Part shown: piece after piece, positions 9,054-19,434 of the stretch
Position numbering within the stretch: the first letter of the stretch is position 1
Layout of the letters: each line of letters opens with the position of its first letter
Source: Methylobacteriaceae bacterium
GTDB taxonomy: Bacteria > Pseudomonadota > Alphaproteobacteria > Rhizobiales > Beijerinckiaceae
Reading direction: 5' to 3'
NCBI GenBank assembly: GCA_947444195.1
Contig: CANEZL010000003.1
Coordinates: forward strand, 124,001-188,000
DNA: 64,000 bases
The notes under the pieces: model-generated
Told to the model about the DNA's origin: nothing
The model's database searches: none
What the model saw: the letters and a program-made list of their open reading frames with translations, nothing else
Translations under genes and position numbers: made by a program

Positions 9054-10487
9054 TCAGAAATTCGCCTGCGTGACGAACTTCGTGCTCAGGTAGCCCTCCA
9101 GGGCCTCCGTGCCGCCCTCGCTGCCGTAGCCGGAATCCTTGACGCCGCCGAAGGGCACCTCGGGCAGCGCGAGGCCGTGGTGGTTGATGGAGAGCATGCC
9201 GCTCTCGACTTCCGCCGCCACCCGGGTCGCCCGCTCCGCCGAGCGGGTATAGGCGTAGGCCGCGAGGCCGAAGGGCAGGCGGTTGGCCTCCTCCAGGGCC
9301 TCCTCGTCGCGGCTGAAGCGCTGGATCGCGGCGACGGGGCCGAACGGCTCCTCGTTCATGATCCGGGCGGTGAGCGGCACCTCCGTGAAGACGGTGGGCT
9401 CGAAGAAGTTGCCCCGGTTGCCGATCCGCTTGCCGCCGGCCTTCAGGTTCGCGCCCGCCGCGACGGCGTCCGCGCAGAGCGCCTCCATGGCGTCGAGGCG
9501 GCGACCGTGGATCAGCGGCCCCATCTTGGTCCCGGGCTCGAGCCCGTCGCCGACGGTCAGGCCCTTGGCGTAGGCGGTGAAGCCCTCCACGAAGCGGTCG
9601 AACACGGAATCGTGGACGAGGAAGCGGGTCGGCGAGACGCAGACCTGGCCGGCATTGCGGTACTTCGAGGCCGACAGCACCGTGACCGCCTTCTCCACGT
9701 CGGCATCGGCGAACACGATGGCCGGCGCGTGGCCGCCGAGCTCCATCGTCGCGCGCTTCATGTGGCGGCCGGCAAGCGCCGCGAGTTCCTTGCCCACCGT
9801 TGTGGAGCCGGTGAACGAGATCTTGCGGATCACCGGATGCGGGATGAGGTAGGCCGAGATCGCGGCCGGATCGCCGTAGACGAGGCCGATCACCTCGCCC
9901 GGCACGCCCGCGTCGAGGAAGGCCCGGATCAGGGCGGCGCAGGAGGCCGGCGTGTCCTCCGGACCCTTGATGATCACCGAGCAGCCCGTGCACAGGGCCG
10001 CGGAGACCTTGCGCACCGCCTGGTTGATCGGGAAGTTCCAGGGCGTGAAGCAGGCGACCGGCCCGACCGGCTCGCGCACCGCGATCTGGAGCACGCCGTC
10101 GGCGCGCGCCGGGATCACGCGGCCGTAGGCGCGCTTGCCCTCCTCGGCGAACCAGTCGATCACGTCGGCTCCCGCCAGAACCTCGACCCGCGCCTCCGCG
10201 AGGGGCTTGCCCTGCTCCAGGGTCATGATCCGCGCGATCGTGTCGGCGCGCTCGCGCAGGAGGTCGGCGGCCCGGCGCATCACCTTCCCCCGCTCGAAGG
10301 GCGACACCTTCCGCCACGCCGCGAAGCCGCGGGCGGCCGCCTCCAGCGCCCGGTCGAGATCGGCCTGCGTGGCGACGGCGCACCGGCCGATGGTCTCGCC
10401 GGTGGCCGGGTTCAGGACCGGCAGGGTCTGGCGCTCGGATCCGGCACCCCAGGTGCCGCCGATATGGAGTTCGGTGTCCGGATACAT
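9054..10487 (-). CDS. NAD(P)-dependent aldehyde dehydrogenase, succinate-semialdehyde dehydrogenase-like
   Basis: This is a 477-residue aldehyde dehydrogenase that oxidises an aldehyde to the acid. Visible landmarks are the substrate/cofactor motif [12 protein letters not shown] with the catalytic Glu, [12 protein letters not shown] with the nucleophile Cys, and the C-terminal [15 protein letters not shown]. Overall sequence style is that of the GabD / succinate-semialdehyde dehydrogenase group, but a related aldehyde is possible. The start at 10487 was chosen because [11 protein letters not shown] aligns with family N-termini; a start at 10514 adds nine arginine-rich residues. It is a single-gene unit between the two 106-bp repeats and ends in a strong stem-loop. 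Confidence 0.88.
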   Translation of the reverse strand: MYPDTELHIGGTWGAGSERQTLPVLNPATGETIGRCAVATQADLDRALEAAARGFAAWRKVSPFERGKVMRRAADLLRERADTIARIMTLEQGKPLAEARVEVLAGADVIDWFAEEGKRAYGRVIPARADGVLQIAVREPVGPVACFTPWNFPINQAVRKVSAALCTGCSVIIKGPEDTPASCAALIRAFLDAGVPGEVIGLVYGDPAAISAYLIPHPVIRKISFTGSTTVGKELAALAGRHMKRATMELGGHAPAIVFADADVEKAVTVLSASKYRNAGQVCVSPTRFLVHDSVFDRFVEGFTAYAKGLTVGDGLEPGTKMGPLIHGRRLDAMEALCADAVAAGANLKAGGKRIGNRGNFFEPTVFTEVPLTARIMNEEPFGPVAAIQRFSRDEEALEEANRLPFGLAAYAYTRSAERATRVAAEVESGMLSINHHGLALPEVPFGGVKDSGYGSEGGTEALEGYLSTKFVTQANF

Positions 10488-10603
10488 GGAAGCTCGTCCC
10501 GCGCGCGGCCTCACGGGCCGGCACGAGGTATCTTGGATGCCGTCATCCGCCGAACAAGGCGGCCCGAAGCATGGCGCCCACCCGTTCGCGCAGCCGTGTC
10601 ATG

Positions 10604-10709
10604 CCAGATCCGATCGATCCCTTCGGGATGGCGGATCTGGGATTCGCTCGCGCGCCGCGTGGGCTCGGTCGATACGACCCCCGCCTCGATCGAGCGGAGA
10701 TCGGATCAG
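10604..10709. repeat. 106-bp dispersed repeat, copy B (inverted relative to copy A)
   Basis: This is the inverted partner of 8642-8747, gap-free with 8 mismatches. Like copy A it begins at the stop codon of a gene, here the TGA of the minus-strand glutamine amidotransferase (10708-10706). The two copies face each other and frame about 1.9 kb that holds the aldehyde dehydrogenase and the small membrane protein gene. Confidence 0.85.
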
Positions 10710-11497
10710 GCGGCGCGCAGGGCGCCGCGAGCTTTCAGGGTCTCCACCGTGACCGCGCCGCCCCGGTGCGCCCGCAGGGTGGCGCCCTTCGGCACCACGC
10801 TCCAGCCCTCGCGGCAGCCGTCGATGGGCTCGGAGACCACGACGAGGCCGGTCTCGGTCTGGCGGTAGTACAGGGTCGGCGGGCGGCTGTCGCAGGCCCA
10901 GCGATAGGCGGTGAGGTGCTCGCCGTCTGTGAGCAGCGCGGTGAAGCGCAGGGGCTCGGCGATGCCCGCCCCCCGCATCAGCCCGCGCACCTGGGCGAGC
11001 GTCTCGGCCATGGCGCCGACCGGATCGGACTTCAGCCCGTTGGCGAGCGCCAGGAGGAAGATCGCCTCGGAATCGGTGCTGCCGCGGCGCCCGTCGTAGT
11101 ACTCGTCCGGGATCAGCGCCTCCAGCCGGCGCTTGATGCGGTGGTAGCCGCCGATCTGGCCGTTGTGCATGAACAGGTGGCGGCCATGCGCGAAGGGGTG
11201 GCAGTTCGCCCGCGCGGTCGCCGTGCCGGTGGAGGCGCGCACATGGGCGAAGAAGGTCCGCGCCCGCACCTGCCCGCAGAGATTGACGAGGTTCTCGTCC
11301 GACCAGGCCGGGCAGATGTCCCGGTAGATCCCCGGCTCCGCGCGCTCGCCGTACCAGCCGATGCCGAAGCCGTCGCCGTTGGTCTCGGTCTTCCCCTCGT
11401 CGGCGTGGAGCGACTGGTGCACCAGGGAGTGCTTCGGCGCGCAGACGAGATCGGAGAGAAAGACCGGCTCACCGCTGTAGGCGAGAAAGCGGCACAT
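10706..11497 (-). CDS. Class II glutamine amidotransferase domain protein
   Basis: This is a 263-residue protein with the N-terminal nucleophile Cys2 (MCRFLAYSGEPVFLSDL) that removes the amide of glutamine. NGDGFGIGWYG (about 40-50), the histidine-rich HVRAST stretch and CHPFAHGRHLFMHNGQIGGY are standard for stand-alone class II amidotransferases related to YafJ. No acceptor domain is fused, so the amidated product is unknown. A role such as EgtC-type gamma-glutamyl hydrolysis is possible in other organisms, but no ergothioneine genes lie nearby. It is transcribed alone and ends in repeat copy B. Confidence 0.88.
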   Translation of the reverse strand: MCRFLAYSGEPVFLSDLVCAPKHSLVHQSLHADEGKTETNGDGFGIGWYGERAEPGIYRDICPAWSDENLVNLCGQVRARTFFAHVRASTGTATARANCHPFAHGRHLFMHNGQIGGYHRIKRRLEALIPDEYYDGRRGSTDSEAIFLLALANGLKSDPVGAMAETLAQVRGLMRGAGIAEPLRFTALLTDGEHLTAYRWACDSRPPTLYYRQTETGLVVVSEPIDGCREGWSVVPKGATLRAHRGGAVTVETLKARGALRAA

Positions 11498-11893
11498 GGC
11501 TGACGCACACCCCCAATTGAAGCCCGTCTACAACACCGCGATTGCGTCCACCGCGTGATGGCGGCGGGACCGGGCGCGATTTCGTGAGAGCGGCGCCGGC
11601 GGATACGGCAAAGCAAGCCGCGTTCCGTTTCCCCGACCTTCGTCACACGAACGTAACTGTCCTGTCAGGGTGGTGAACAGGTTCTTAACGACCGGGATCG
11701 TCAGCGGCCATTCCCGCGTTGGGCCGGCAGGTGTTGCAGGCGCGTTTTCCCTGTTGGCGGCGATTGGCGCCGCTTGACTCTTGTCCGCGCCGCTCAGCCG
11801 GCGCAGCATGGGCGAATCGGGGAATCGACGGCCCGTCAGAGGCCGCGCCGGGAGGCATCGGATCCGACATCCCAGAACATCGAAGGAGACCCT
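11498..11893. other. 396-bp intergenic region, divergent promoters presumed
   Basis: This spacer separates the minus-strand glutamine amidotransferase from the plus-strand response regulator. I see no convincing gene, no tRNA and no match to GGAAC-N16-CGTT. Only the AAGGAGA ribosome binding site at its right end is clear. Confidence 0.5.
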
Positions 11894-12289
11894 ATGGGCC
11901 AAGCCTCGCCCGACTGTCCCGTCGCTCTCGTGGTGGAAGACGACGACGCGGTCCGCAACCTCGCCGCCGCGGTTCTCGAAGAGACCGACCTCGACGTCAT
12001 CACCTGCGAGAGCGCCGAAGCGGCGATCTCCGTCCTCGAACGCCCCGGCATGAACGTCGCGCTGCTCTTCGCCGACGTGCGCCTGCCCGGCGCCATGGAC
12101 GGCATCGCCCTTGCCAGCACCGTCGGGCGCCGATGGCCGGAGACGCGCGTGGTGGTGACCTCGGGCTACGACGCGAAGGCCGAGGGGCGGCTGCCGCAGC
12201 AGGCGGTGTTCATGCAGAAGCCCTGGCGCGCCCTCGACGTGCTGGTCCAGGCCGAGCGCGCGACGCTCGCCGCCCGCGCCGCCGCCTGA
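11894..12289 (+). CDS. Single-domain response regulator (receiver only)
   Basis: This is a 131-residue CheY-like receiver with no output domain. The acidic pocket is D16-D17, the phospho-acceptor is D61 in LLFADVRLPG, the switch residue is T89/S90 and the conserved lysine is K109 in MQKPW. It would take phosphate from a histidine kinase and act by protein contact. AAGGAGA lies five bases before the ATG. No kinase gene is adjacent. Its style (ADVRLPG.MDG) is common among orphan receivers of Hyphomicrobiales that work in stress-response phosphorelays; that link is inference. Confidence 0.88.
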   Translation: MGQASPDCPVALVVEDDDAVRNLAAAVLEETDLDVITCESAEAAISVLERPGMNVALLFADVRLPGAMDGIALASTVGRRWPETRVVVTSGYDAKAEGRLPQQAVFMQKPWRALDVLVQAERATLAARAAA

Positions 12290-12296
12290 CGAAGGG

Positions 12297-12318
12297 GGCC
12301 GGCGCGGGCGCGCCGGCC
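12297..12318. terminator. Bidirectional stem-loop terminator
   Basis: A 9-bp perfect GC stem (12297-12305 with 12310-12318) with a 4-base loop sits in the 49-bp gap between the convergent response regulator and ABC exporter genes. Position and stem strength support termination in both directions. Confidence 0.6.
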
Positions 12319-12338
12319 TCCACGGTCCGCTGTCGCGT

Positions 12339-14114
<1,776 letters not shown>

Positions 14115-14212
14115 CTCGAATTCGAACGATGCCGATGGACGGCGGCTACGGGACGATGCGGGCTGAGGGATCGCTTCTGCGGCAACGCGACAGCGTCGCC
14201 ATATGTTGCAGT

Positions 14213-14238
14213 CTCCCGCGCCGTTCCAGTCGCGGGAG
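14213..14238. other. Stem-loop in the leader of the ABC exporter gene
   Basis: An 8-bp perfect stem (14213-14220 with 14231-14238, 10-base loop) lies between the MFS gene and the ABC exporter gene, both on the minus strand. A short T run (GCCTTTT) follows it on the plus strand only, so it is not a textbook terminator for the minus-strand MFS gene. It may be a leader structure of the exporter mRNA. Confidence 0.4.
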
Positions 14239-14331
14239 GCCTTTTAATCCAACAATCTGAACGCGGCTTGACCGGCAAGCGAAACCGGTGCCGCGGCGGA
14301 AGCCCCCCGTCACGGGCGGACGGGGGCCGCC

Positions 14332-15687
14332 TCAGCCCGGCTCGGGACTGCGGCGCGTCTCCGGCATCAGCAGCGCGACGGCGAGGAACGCGCACAGCCC
14401 GACCAGAGCGAGGCCGAGGAAGGCGGCGTGGCTGCCCAGCCGGTCGGCCATCACCCCGGCGAGCGAGGTGGAGAGGGCCGCGCCGATGCCCATGGCGGTG
14501 CCCACCGCGCCGAGGGCGAGGTTGAAGCGCCCGCTGCCCCGGGTGAGGTCGGAGACCACGAGGGGCACCATCACGCCGAGCACGGAGGCCGAGATGCCGT
14601 CGAAGACCTGGATCGCCACGAGGAGATAGGGGTTCGTGGTGTAGGCGAGCAGCAGGCCGCGCAGGGGCAGGGCCGCGAATCCGACGAGCAGGAGCGGGTA
14701 GCGGCCGTAGCGCTCGGCCGCCCGGCCGACCGCCGGTGCGCAGACGGCGAGCACCGCCTGCGGAACCATGATGCAGGCCGCCACCAGCACGGTCGCGGTC
14801 TCGCTGGCGCGCAGGGTCAGGGCGCTGCCGACCAGGGGCAGCATCGCGGCGTTGGCGAGGAAGAACAGGACCATGCAGCCCGCGAAGATCAGGAGCCCCC
14901 GATTGGCGAGGAGCGTGCGCAGGGCGGACCCGCCGGCCTGCGCGGGGGGCGGCTCCTGCGTGCGGACGTTCGCGTCGATCTCGTCGGCGCGGATGTAGGA
15001 CAGCGCCATCAGCGTCGGCGCCACCAGGGCGGCGGTGAGGTAGAAGACGGCGTCGTTCGAGAGGTAGTAGCCGCAGGCCCCCATCCCGGCCGCGGCCAGG
15101 GCGTTGCCGAGCGCCTGGAAGCTGGCGTTGCGGCCGAGGCGCTCGCCGGCGCGGGCGTGGCCGACGAGGCCGATGCTGATGGCCGCGATGGCCGGGGTCA
15201 GCACGCAGCTCGCCGCCGAGTGGGCCGCCATGGCGAGGAGCACGATCAGGAAGTTCGGCCACAGCGCCAGGGCGAGGGCGCTGCCCGAGATCGCCACCAC
15301 CGCCACGCCCGCCGCGAAGCGCTTGGAGCGCACGGCGTCCACGAAGGCGCCGCCGGGCACCTGGCCCAGCAGGCTGACGAGGCTGCCCACCGTGAGCGCG
15401 AAGCCGATATCCGACTGCGTCCACTTGGCCTGCGAGAAGTAGACGGCCAGGAATGGCCCGAACCCCGTCTGCAGGTTCGCCACGAAGAAGGCGAAGGCGT
15501 CGAGGCCCCGCCGGCTGCCGGTGGAGACCGTGGCGCCGAGGCCGGGCGCGGCCGGCTCCGCCGCATCGGGGGCCGTATCCGCGGCCACGTCCTTGAGCCG
15601 GACCGGGCGCGCGCGTGTTTCGTGGCGAGGCACTTCGCGCTCCCGATGGGGGACGGGACGTCTGTCTTTCGGGCGGACCACCGTCAT
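14332..15687 (-). CDS. Major facilitator superfamily transporter
   Basis: This is a 451-residue MFS protein with about 12 predicted membrane segments after an unusually long, charged cytoplasmic N-terminus of about 60 residues. The start ATG overlaps the stop codon of the PRC-barrel gene (ATGA), so the two are co-transcribed and translationally coupled. The proximal repeats show typical MFS loops (GGAFVDAVRSKRFAAG between segments 2 and 3). No substrate motif is recognisable. If the long N-terminus is not translated, an internal start closer to residue 57 is possible. Confidence 0.85.
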   Translation of the reverse strand: MTVVRPKDRRPVPHREREVPRHETRARPVRLKDVAADTAPDAAEPAAPGLGATVSTGSRRGLDAFAFFVANLQTGFGPFLAVYFSQAKWTQSDIGFALTVGSLVSLLGQVPGGAFVDAVRSKRFAAGVAVVAISGSALALALWPNFLIVLLAMAAHSAASCVLTPAIAAISIGLVGHARAGERLGRNASFQALGNALAAAGMGACGYYLSNDAVFYLTAALVAPTLMALSYIRADEIDANVRTQEPPPAQAGGSALRTLLANRGLLIFAGCMVLFFLANAAMLPLVGSALTLRASETATVLVAACIMVPQAVLAVCAPAVGRAAERYGRYPLLLVGFAALPLRGLLLAYTTNPYLLVAIQVFDGISASVLGVMVPLVVSDLTRGSGRFNLALGAVGTAMGIGAALSTSLAGVMADRLGSHAAFLGLALVGLCAFLAVALLMPETRRSPEPG

Positions 15688-16343
15688 TTATCGGGGGCCT
15701 TCTCCGCCGGCTTCTCGGCGGAGGGCGCCACCGGGGCCGGCGCGGTCTGAGGCTGGGCCTGCGGGGCTTGCGCCTGCGGAACCTGCGCCTGCGGCGCGGC
15801 GGCCGGGTCGGCCTCCGCCGAGGGGCTGGCGGGGCCGAGGACGACGATGGGCTCGCCCGCCTTGTACTCGGGGGAGACGCGGACCTGGTTCCGGCTCAGC
15901 TGGAGCGAGATGCGCCCGGGCTTGCCCTCGCTGCTGAAGCGGAGCGCCCGCCAGTCCACCGCGATCTTGCGGGTGCCGACCCCGAGGAACCCGCCGAAAT
16001 CGATGATCGCCGCCCGCGGGCGTCCGTCCTTGTCGATGATCACGTCGATGATGCGCCCGAGTTCCTCGCCGTTGGCGCTGCGCACGCTCTTGCCCAGAAG
16101 GCTCTCGTAGTCCTGCGTGTCGAGGACGGTGGCCGGCGTCCCCTGCTGGGCGGCGGGCGCCTGCGGCACCGGCTGAGCCTGCGCGGCGGGGGGCGCCGAG
16201 CCCTGCGGCACCGGGACGGATCCCTGCGGGGCGGGGCGGGGCTGGACGGGGGCGCCCTCCCCGGCCGGATTCTGTTCCGCCGCCGCCGCGGCGGCCCAAA
16301 GGGCGATCGTCGCGGTCGCGAGCATCCGATCGAGTCTGAGCAC
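15684..16343 (-). CDS. Exported PRC-barrel domain protein
   Basis: This is a 219-residue protein. A GTG start at 16343 is preferred because AAGGA lies six bases upstream and the resulting N-terminus is a signal peptide (LRLDRMLATATIALWAAAAAAEQ). A Pro/Gln/Ala-rich linker follows. A PRC-barrel (about 85-170, with LLGKSVRSANGEELGRIIDV and RAAIIDFGGFLGVGTRKIAV) comes next, then an Ala/Pro/Gln-rich tail. PRC-barrel proteins of this kind are common stress-induced envelope proteins in Hyphomicrobiales. It overlaps the MFS gene by four bases. An EcfG-like promoter lies 44 bases upstream. Confidence 0.8.
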   Translation of the reverse strand: MLRLDRMLATATIALWAAAAAAEQNPAGEGAPVQPRPAPQGSVPVPQGSAPPAAQAQPVPQAPAAQQGTPATVLDTQDYESLLGKSVRSANGEELGRIIDVIIDKDGRPRAAIIDFGGFLGVGTRKIAVDWRALRFSSEGKPGRISLQLSRNQVRVSPEYKAGEPIVVLGPASPSAEADPAAAPQAQVPQAQAPQAQPQTAPAPVAPSAEKPAEKAPDK

Positions 16344-16386
16344 GGAGGGTCCTTCGGGTGGTTGGGTCGTCGCGGCTGGCGGCAAA

Positions 16387-16411
16387 AACCGCGCCGCCTG
16401 GGGCGGGTTCC
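16387..16411 (-). promoter_or_regulatory. EcfG-like promoter upstream of the PRC-barrel gene
   Basis: On the minus strand GGAAC (16411-16407), 16 bases, then GGTT (16390-16387). This is one mismatch from the EcfG consensus GGAAC-N16-CGTT. It ends 44 bases before the GTG start of the PRC-barrel gene. Confidence 0.45.
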
Positions 16412-16615
16412 ACCAGGGGCCCTCGCTCATGGCCGGGGACCAAGGCGAAGTTGTGGATCCGCCGCATCGGCGCGCGGCCACGCGTCGGCGCGGGCCGCCC
16501 GTCCACAGCATCGGCCTTGGTTTGCGCGCATTCTCCGGCGTAGACAGGCCGTCAAGAGAAGACGAGCCGCGCGGGCCCAGCCCGCCTGCGGCCGCACGAG
16601 CCCGAGGATCGATCC

Positions 16616-17035
16616 ATGCCCCTGTCGCCCGCGTATCGCGCGCCCGAGTATCCCGCCGCGCAGGCCCCGCGGGCGCGGCGGGCGCTGCTGGTCGCCCTCG
16701 GTCTCGCCGCCCTCGGCGGCTGCCAGGCCCTCGGCGGCGGCGGCGGCGTGATGCCGGCCGGCGATATCGGGCCGCCCCCCTCCCTGCGCGGCAGCGTGCC
16801 GGCGCCGGTGGCGCGCCGCGACAGCGACCCCTCCGACGCGCCCCCCGCCACGGCCCCGACCCGCCGCCTCGACCTGCCCAAGAACGCCCGCGGCGAGGCC
16901 CGCAGCGAGGCCGCGGCCGAGCGCCGGATCCGCCGCGAGGACATCGAGGGTCAAGAGGGCGGCCGGAGCAGCTCCGGCGGCATGTCCCCCTCGCTCACGC
17001 CGAGCGGCGGCGTGGGCCTCGGCGGCCGCTTCTGA
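16616..17035 (+). CDS. Small putative lipoprotein, Gly/Arg-rich, unknown function
   Basis: This encodes 139 residues. A basic N-terminus, hydrophobic stretch and lipobox LGGC (Cys36) indicate a lipoprotein, followed at once by QALGGGGGV. The mature part is low in complexity, with many Arg, Glu, Pro and Gly (for example AAAERRIRREDIEGQEGG), and looks disordered. GAGG precedes the ATG. No domain is recognised. It stands alone between divergent and convergent neighbours. Confidence 0.65.
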   Translation: MPLSPAYRAPEYPAAQAPRARRALLVALGLAALGGCQALGGGGGVMPAGDIGPPPSLRGSVPAPVARRDSDPSDAPPATAPTRRLDLPKNARGEARSEAAAERRIRREDIEGQEGGRSSSGGMSPSLTPSGGVGLGGRF

Positions 17036-17099
17036 GGACCTGCCCGACGAGGTTCTCCGGCCGTCCGCGATCGACCGGATCCGGGCCCGCGCCCCGGCC

Positions 17100-17576
17100 C
17101 TATCCCGCCGCGGCCCGCTCCAGGGCCCCGGCGTCGAGCTTGACCATCTCCTGCATCGCCGCGAAGGCGCGGGCGGCCACCGCCGGGTCGGGATCGGCGA
17201 GGAGCCGCGGGAGCAGAGCCGGCACGACCTGCCAGGGCACGCCCCAGCGGTCGCGCAACCAGCCGCAGGCGATGGGCGTGCCGCCCGCGCCGACGAGGGC
17301 GTCCCAGATCCGGTCGACCTCCGCCTGATCCGCGCAGGTCACCGAGATCGAGGCGGCGGTGCCGTAATCGGCGGGTACGCCGCCGTTGAGACCCTGGAAG
17401 CCGCGCCCGCCGAGGGTGAACGCCACTAGGATGACGTCGCCCACCGCTCCGCCCGGCCAGGGTCCCGGCGCCCGCTGCACCGCGTCGATCCGCGAGTCCG
17501 GCAGAAGGCCGGTGTAGAAGCGCGCGGCCGCCTCGGCCTCCCGCTCGAACCACAGACAGGTGCGGACATCGCTCAT
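17100..17576 (-). CDS. VOC-superfamily protein (PhnB / 3-demethylubiquinone methyltransferase-like fold)
   Basis: This 158-residue protein belongs to the vicinal-oxygen-chelate fold group annotated PhnB-like. The start MSDVRTCLWFEREAEAAARFYTGL is the standard opening beta-strand and helix, and DRWGVPWQVVP near residue 115 matches the family's second half. The name 3-demethylubiquinone methyltransferase is historical for this fold and is not a claim of that activity. GGAGGAG lies upstream of the ATG at 17576. The catalytic role is unknown. It is a single gene. Confidence 0.85.
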   Translation of the reverse strand: MSDVRTCLWFEREAEAAARFYTGLLPDSRIDAVQRAPGPWPGGAVGDVILVAFTLGGRGFQGLNGGVPADYGTAASISVTCADQAEVDRIWDALVGAGGTPIACGWLRDRWGVPWQVVPALLPRLLADPDPAVAARAFAAMQEMVKLDAGALERAAAG

Positions 17577-17986
17577 CGGCACGCTCCTCCAACTGCTCCC
17601 GTGCGTAGCCGTGGACGGCTCCCGGCCGCCGCTCCGGCGCGCCCTCTGCGCAGTGCCCGAGGATAGCCCGTCGCCCCGCCAGAGTGCACGCTCCCGGCCG
17701 GCTCCGGATCGCGTCGCCGCCGGCCATTGCCGGTGGACAGCCGCGCGGGCCCACCGGAGCCTGGCCGGGCGGTGCTTGCAACGCCGGTGAGCCCTCTTGT
17801 AGGGTTCGCCCAACGCCGAGGGATCAGGGCCTCAGGCATCCAGACCATCGGCATGCGAGGCCGGCTTCCGCACCGTCACGGCGCACCCTCACCGGGTGCG
17901 ACCTGCCTGTGCCGCGTCCGGCGCGCGCCCATCCCGTGCCGGCCGCTCCGTGCGGTCCGTCGGCGCGCAGGGTTCGGAGGGGGACT

Positions 17987-18526
17987 ATGGAAGCGGGTCT
18001 GAGCTGGACGGACGAGCGCGTCGCGCTGCTCCGCCGCCTGTGGGAAGACGGCCAGAGCGCGAGCAAGATCGCGGCACAACTCGGCGGCGTGACCCGCAAC
18101 GCGGTGATCGGCAAGGTGCATCGCCTCGGCCTCGCCGGCAGGGTCAAGGCTGCCGAGGAGAACGGTCAGGTCCCGCGCGAGGCGGTCGCCGAGGAGATCG
18201 AGACCGCCATCGCCGTGGTGGAGGCCCAGGCGCCGGAGCCGGTGGCCATCCTCTCGCACCGGCCGAGCCCGGACGTGCCGCTCCAGGCCCCGACCCCCGT
18301 CGCGACGGCCGATCCGGTCCAGCTCGCCGTGTCCCAGCGCGTCACGATCATGGATCTGCGGGAATCCATGTGTCGCTGGCCCCTGGGCGACCCGACCACC
18401 CCGGAATTCCGCTTCTGCGGCGCGCGCTCCATCACCGGCCTGCCCTACTGCACGCACCACGCCGAGATCGCCTACCAGCCGGCCGCCGAGCGCAAGCGCG
18501 ACCGGCGCGTGGCCGGCTTCCGCTGA
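17987..18526 (+). CDS. gcrA: GcrA cell-cycle regulator
   Basis: This 179-residue protein is the sigma70-associated transcription factor that activates cell-cycle genes at methylated promoters in alphaproteobacteria. The N-terminal DNA-binding region is textbook (SWTDERVALLRRLWEDGQSA then TRNAVIGKVHRLGL, residues 5-50). A variable linker follows. The C-terminal RNA-polymerase-interacting domain has CRWPLGDP and FRFCG then LPYCTHHAEIAY. GGAGGGGG lies just before the ATG. Its partner CcrM methyltransferase is not in the window. A strong terminator follows. Confidence 0.95.
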   Translation: MEAGLSWTDERVALLRRLWEDGQSASKIAAQLGGVTRNAVIGKVHRLGLAGRVKAAEENGQVPREAVAEEIETAIAVVEAQAPEPVAILSHRPSPDVPLQAPTPVATADPVQLAVSQRVTIMDLRESMCRWPLGDPTTPEFRFCGARSITGLPYCTHHAEIAYQPAAERKRDRRVAGFR

Positions 18527-18569
18527 TCCGTTCCGCCCGCCGGACGGATCGACAGCCGAGATTCTTGGG

Positions 18570-18595
18570 GCCCGCCGGGTTGTCGCCCGGCGGGC
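18570..18595 (+). terminator. Rho-independent-like terminator of gcrA
   Basis: A 10-bp perfect stem (GCCCGCCGGG at 18570-18579 with CCCGGCGGGC at 18586-18595), a 6-base loop and a following TTCTC lie 44 bases after the gcrA stop. Confidence 0.75.
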
Positions 18596-18625
18596 TTCTC
18601 GCTGTCCGCGCGGGGGGCTGGAGCG

Positions 18626-18657
18626 CGTCCCGAGAGCCGGCTGCCACCTTCGGGACG
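18626..18657. repeat. Palindromic intergenic element with GCCGGCTGCCAC core
   Basis: CGTCCCGA (18626-18633) pairs with TCGGGACG (18650-18657) around a loop containing GCCGGCTGCCACC. The core CCGGCTGCCAC recurs in the intergenic element at 31371-31411, again within a palindromic setting. This looks like a dispersed palindromic repeat family of the genome. Confidence 0.5.
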
Positions 18658-18765
18658 ACGTTCACGCCTCCGCGTTCTGCGGCGGGCCCCCTGCCCGAAG
18701 CGCGGCCGGCGCCTATCTAGGCTGTCGGTGCGGCGGTCTGCCGCGTGTCAGCGGAGTGTTCCGGA

Positions 18766-19413
18766 ATGCGTGCGCGGTCTTGGCCGGCGGGGACTTGGTC
18801 CGAGGGGCTGCGCTCCGCCCCGCTCGCGCGGATGCTGTCCGCGCTGATGGCGCTCCTCCTCGCCACCGCCCTGTCCGGCTGCGGCGCCATCAACCGGGTG
18901 CCGACCCTGGAGGAGCAGGCGAAATCCGCCTGGAGCGAGGTGCAGAACCAGTACCAGCGCCGCGCCGACCTGATCCCGAACCTCGTGGAGACGGTGAAGG
19001 GCTACGCCCAGCAGGAGAAGGACGTGCTCGTCGGCGTGACCGAGGCCCGGGCCAAGGCCTCGAGCGTGAAGGTCGATGCCGGCACGGTGAGCGACCCGCA
19101 GAAGTTCAAGGAATTCCAGGACGCGCAGAACCAGCTCAGCGGCGCCCTCGGTCGGCTGCTCGTGACGGTGGAGCGCTACCCCGACCTCAAGTCGAACCAG
19201 AACTTCCTCGCCCTGCAATCGCAGCTGGAGGGAACGGAGAACCGCATCGCGGTGGCGCGGCGCGACTACATCCAGGCGGTCCAGGCCTACAACACCGAGA
19301 TCCGCACCATTCCGGGCCGCTGGATCGCCGGATGGTTCTACCCGGAATCGAAGCCGATGGAGACCTTCACGGCGACCCGGGACGCCGACCGGCCGCCGAA
19401 CGTGAAGTTCTAG
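18766..19413 (+). CDS. lemA: LemA-family lipoprotein
   Basis: This 215-residue protein has a signal sequence ending in lipobox LSGC, then NRVPTLEEQAKSAWSEVQNQYQRR and PNLVETVKGYA, the diagnostic LemA helices. The LemA domain is a long antiparallel helix bundle anchored to the membrane; function in general is poorly defined. ATG at 18766 is chosen with GGAG nine bases upstream; a GTG at 18745 or ATG at 18832 is also possible, and all keep the lipobox. It is followed by two TPM-domain genes, the usual LemA operon partners. Confidence 0.88.
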   Translation: MRARSWPAGTWSEGLRSAPLARMLSALMALLLATALSGCGAINRVPTLEEQAKSAWSEVQNQYQRRADLIPNLVETVKGYAQQEKDVLVGVTEARAKASSVKVDAGTVSDPQKFKEFQDAQNQLSGALGRLLVTVERYPDLKSNQNFLALQSQLEGTENRIAVARRDYIQAVQAYNTEIRTIPGRWIAGWFYPESKPMETFTATRDADRPPNVKF

Positions 19414-19434
19414 GGCGCCGCCGGAGGGATCCGC

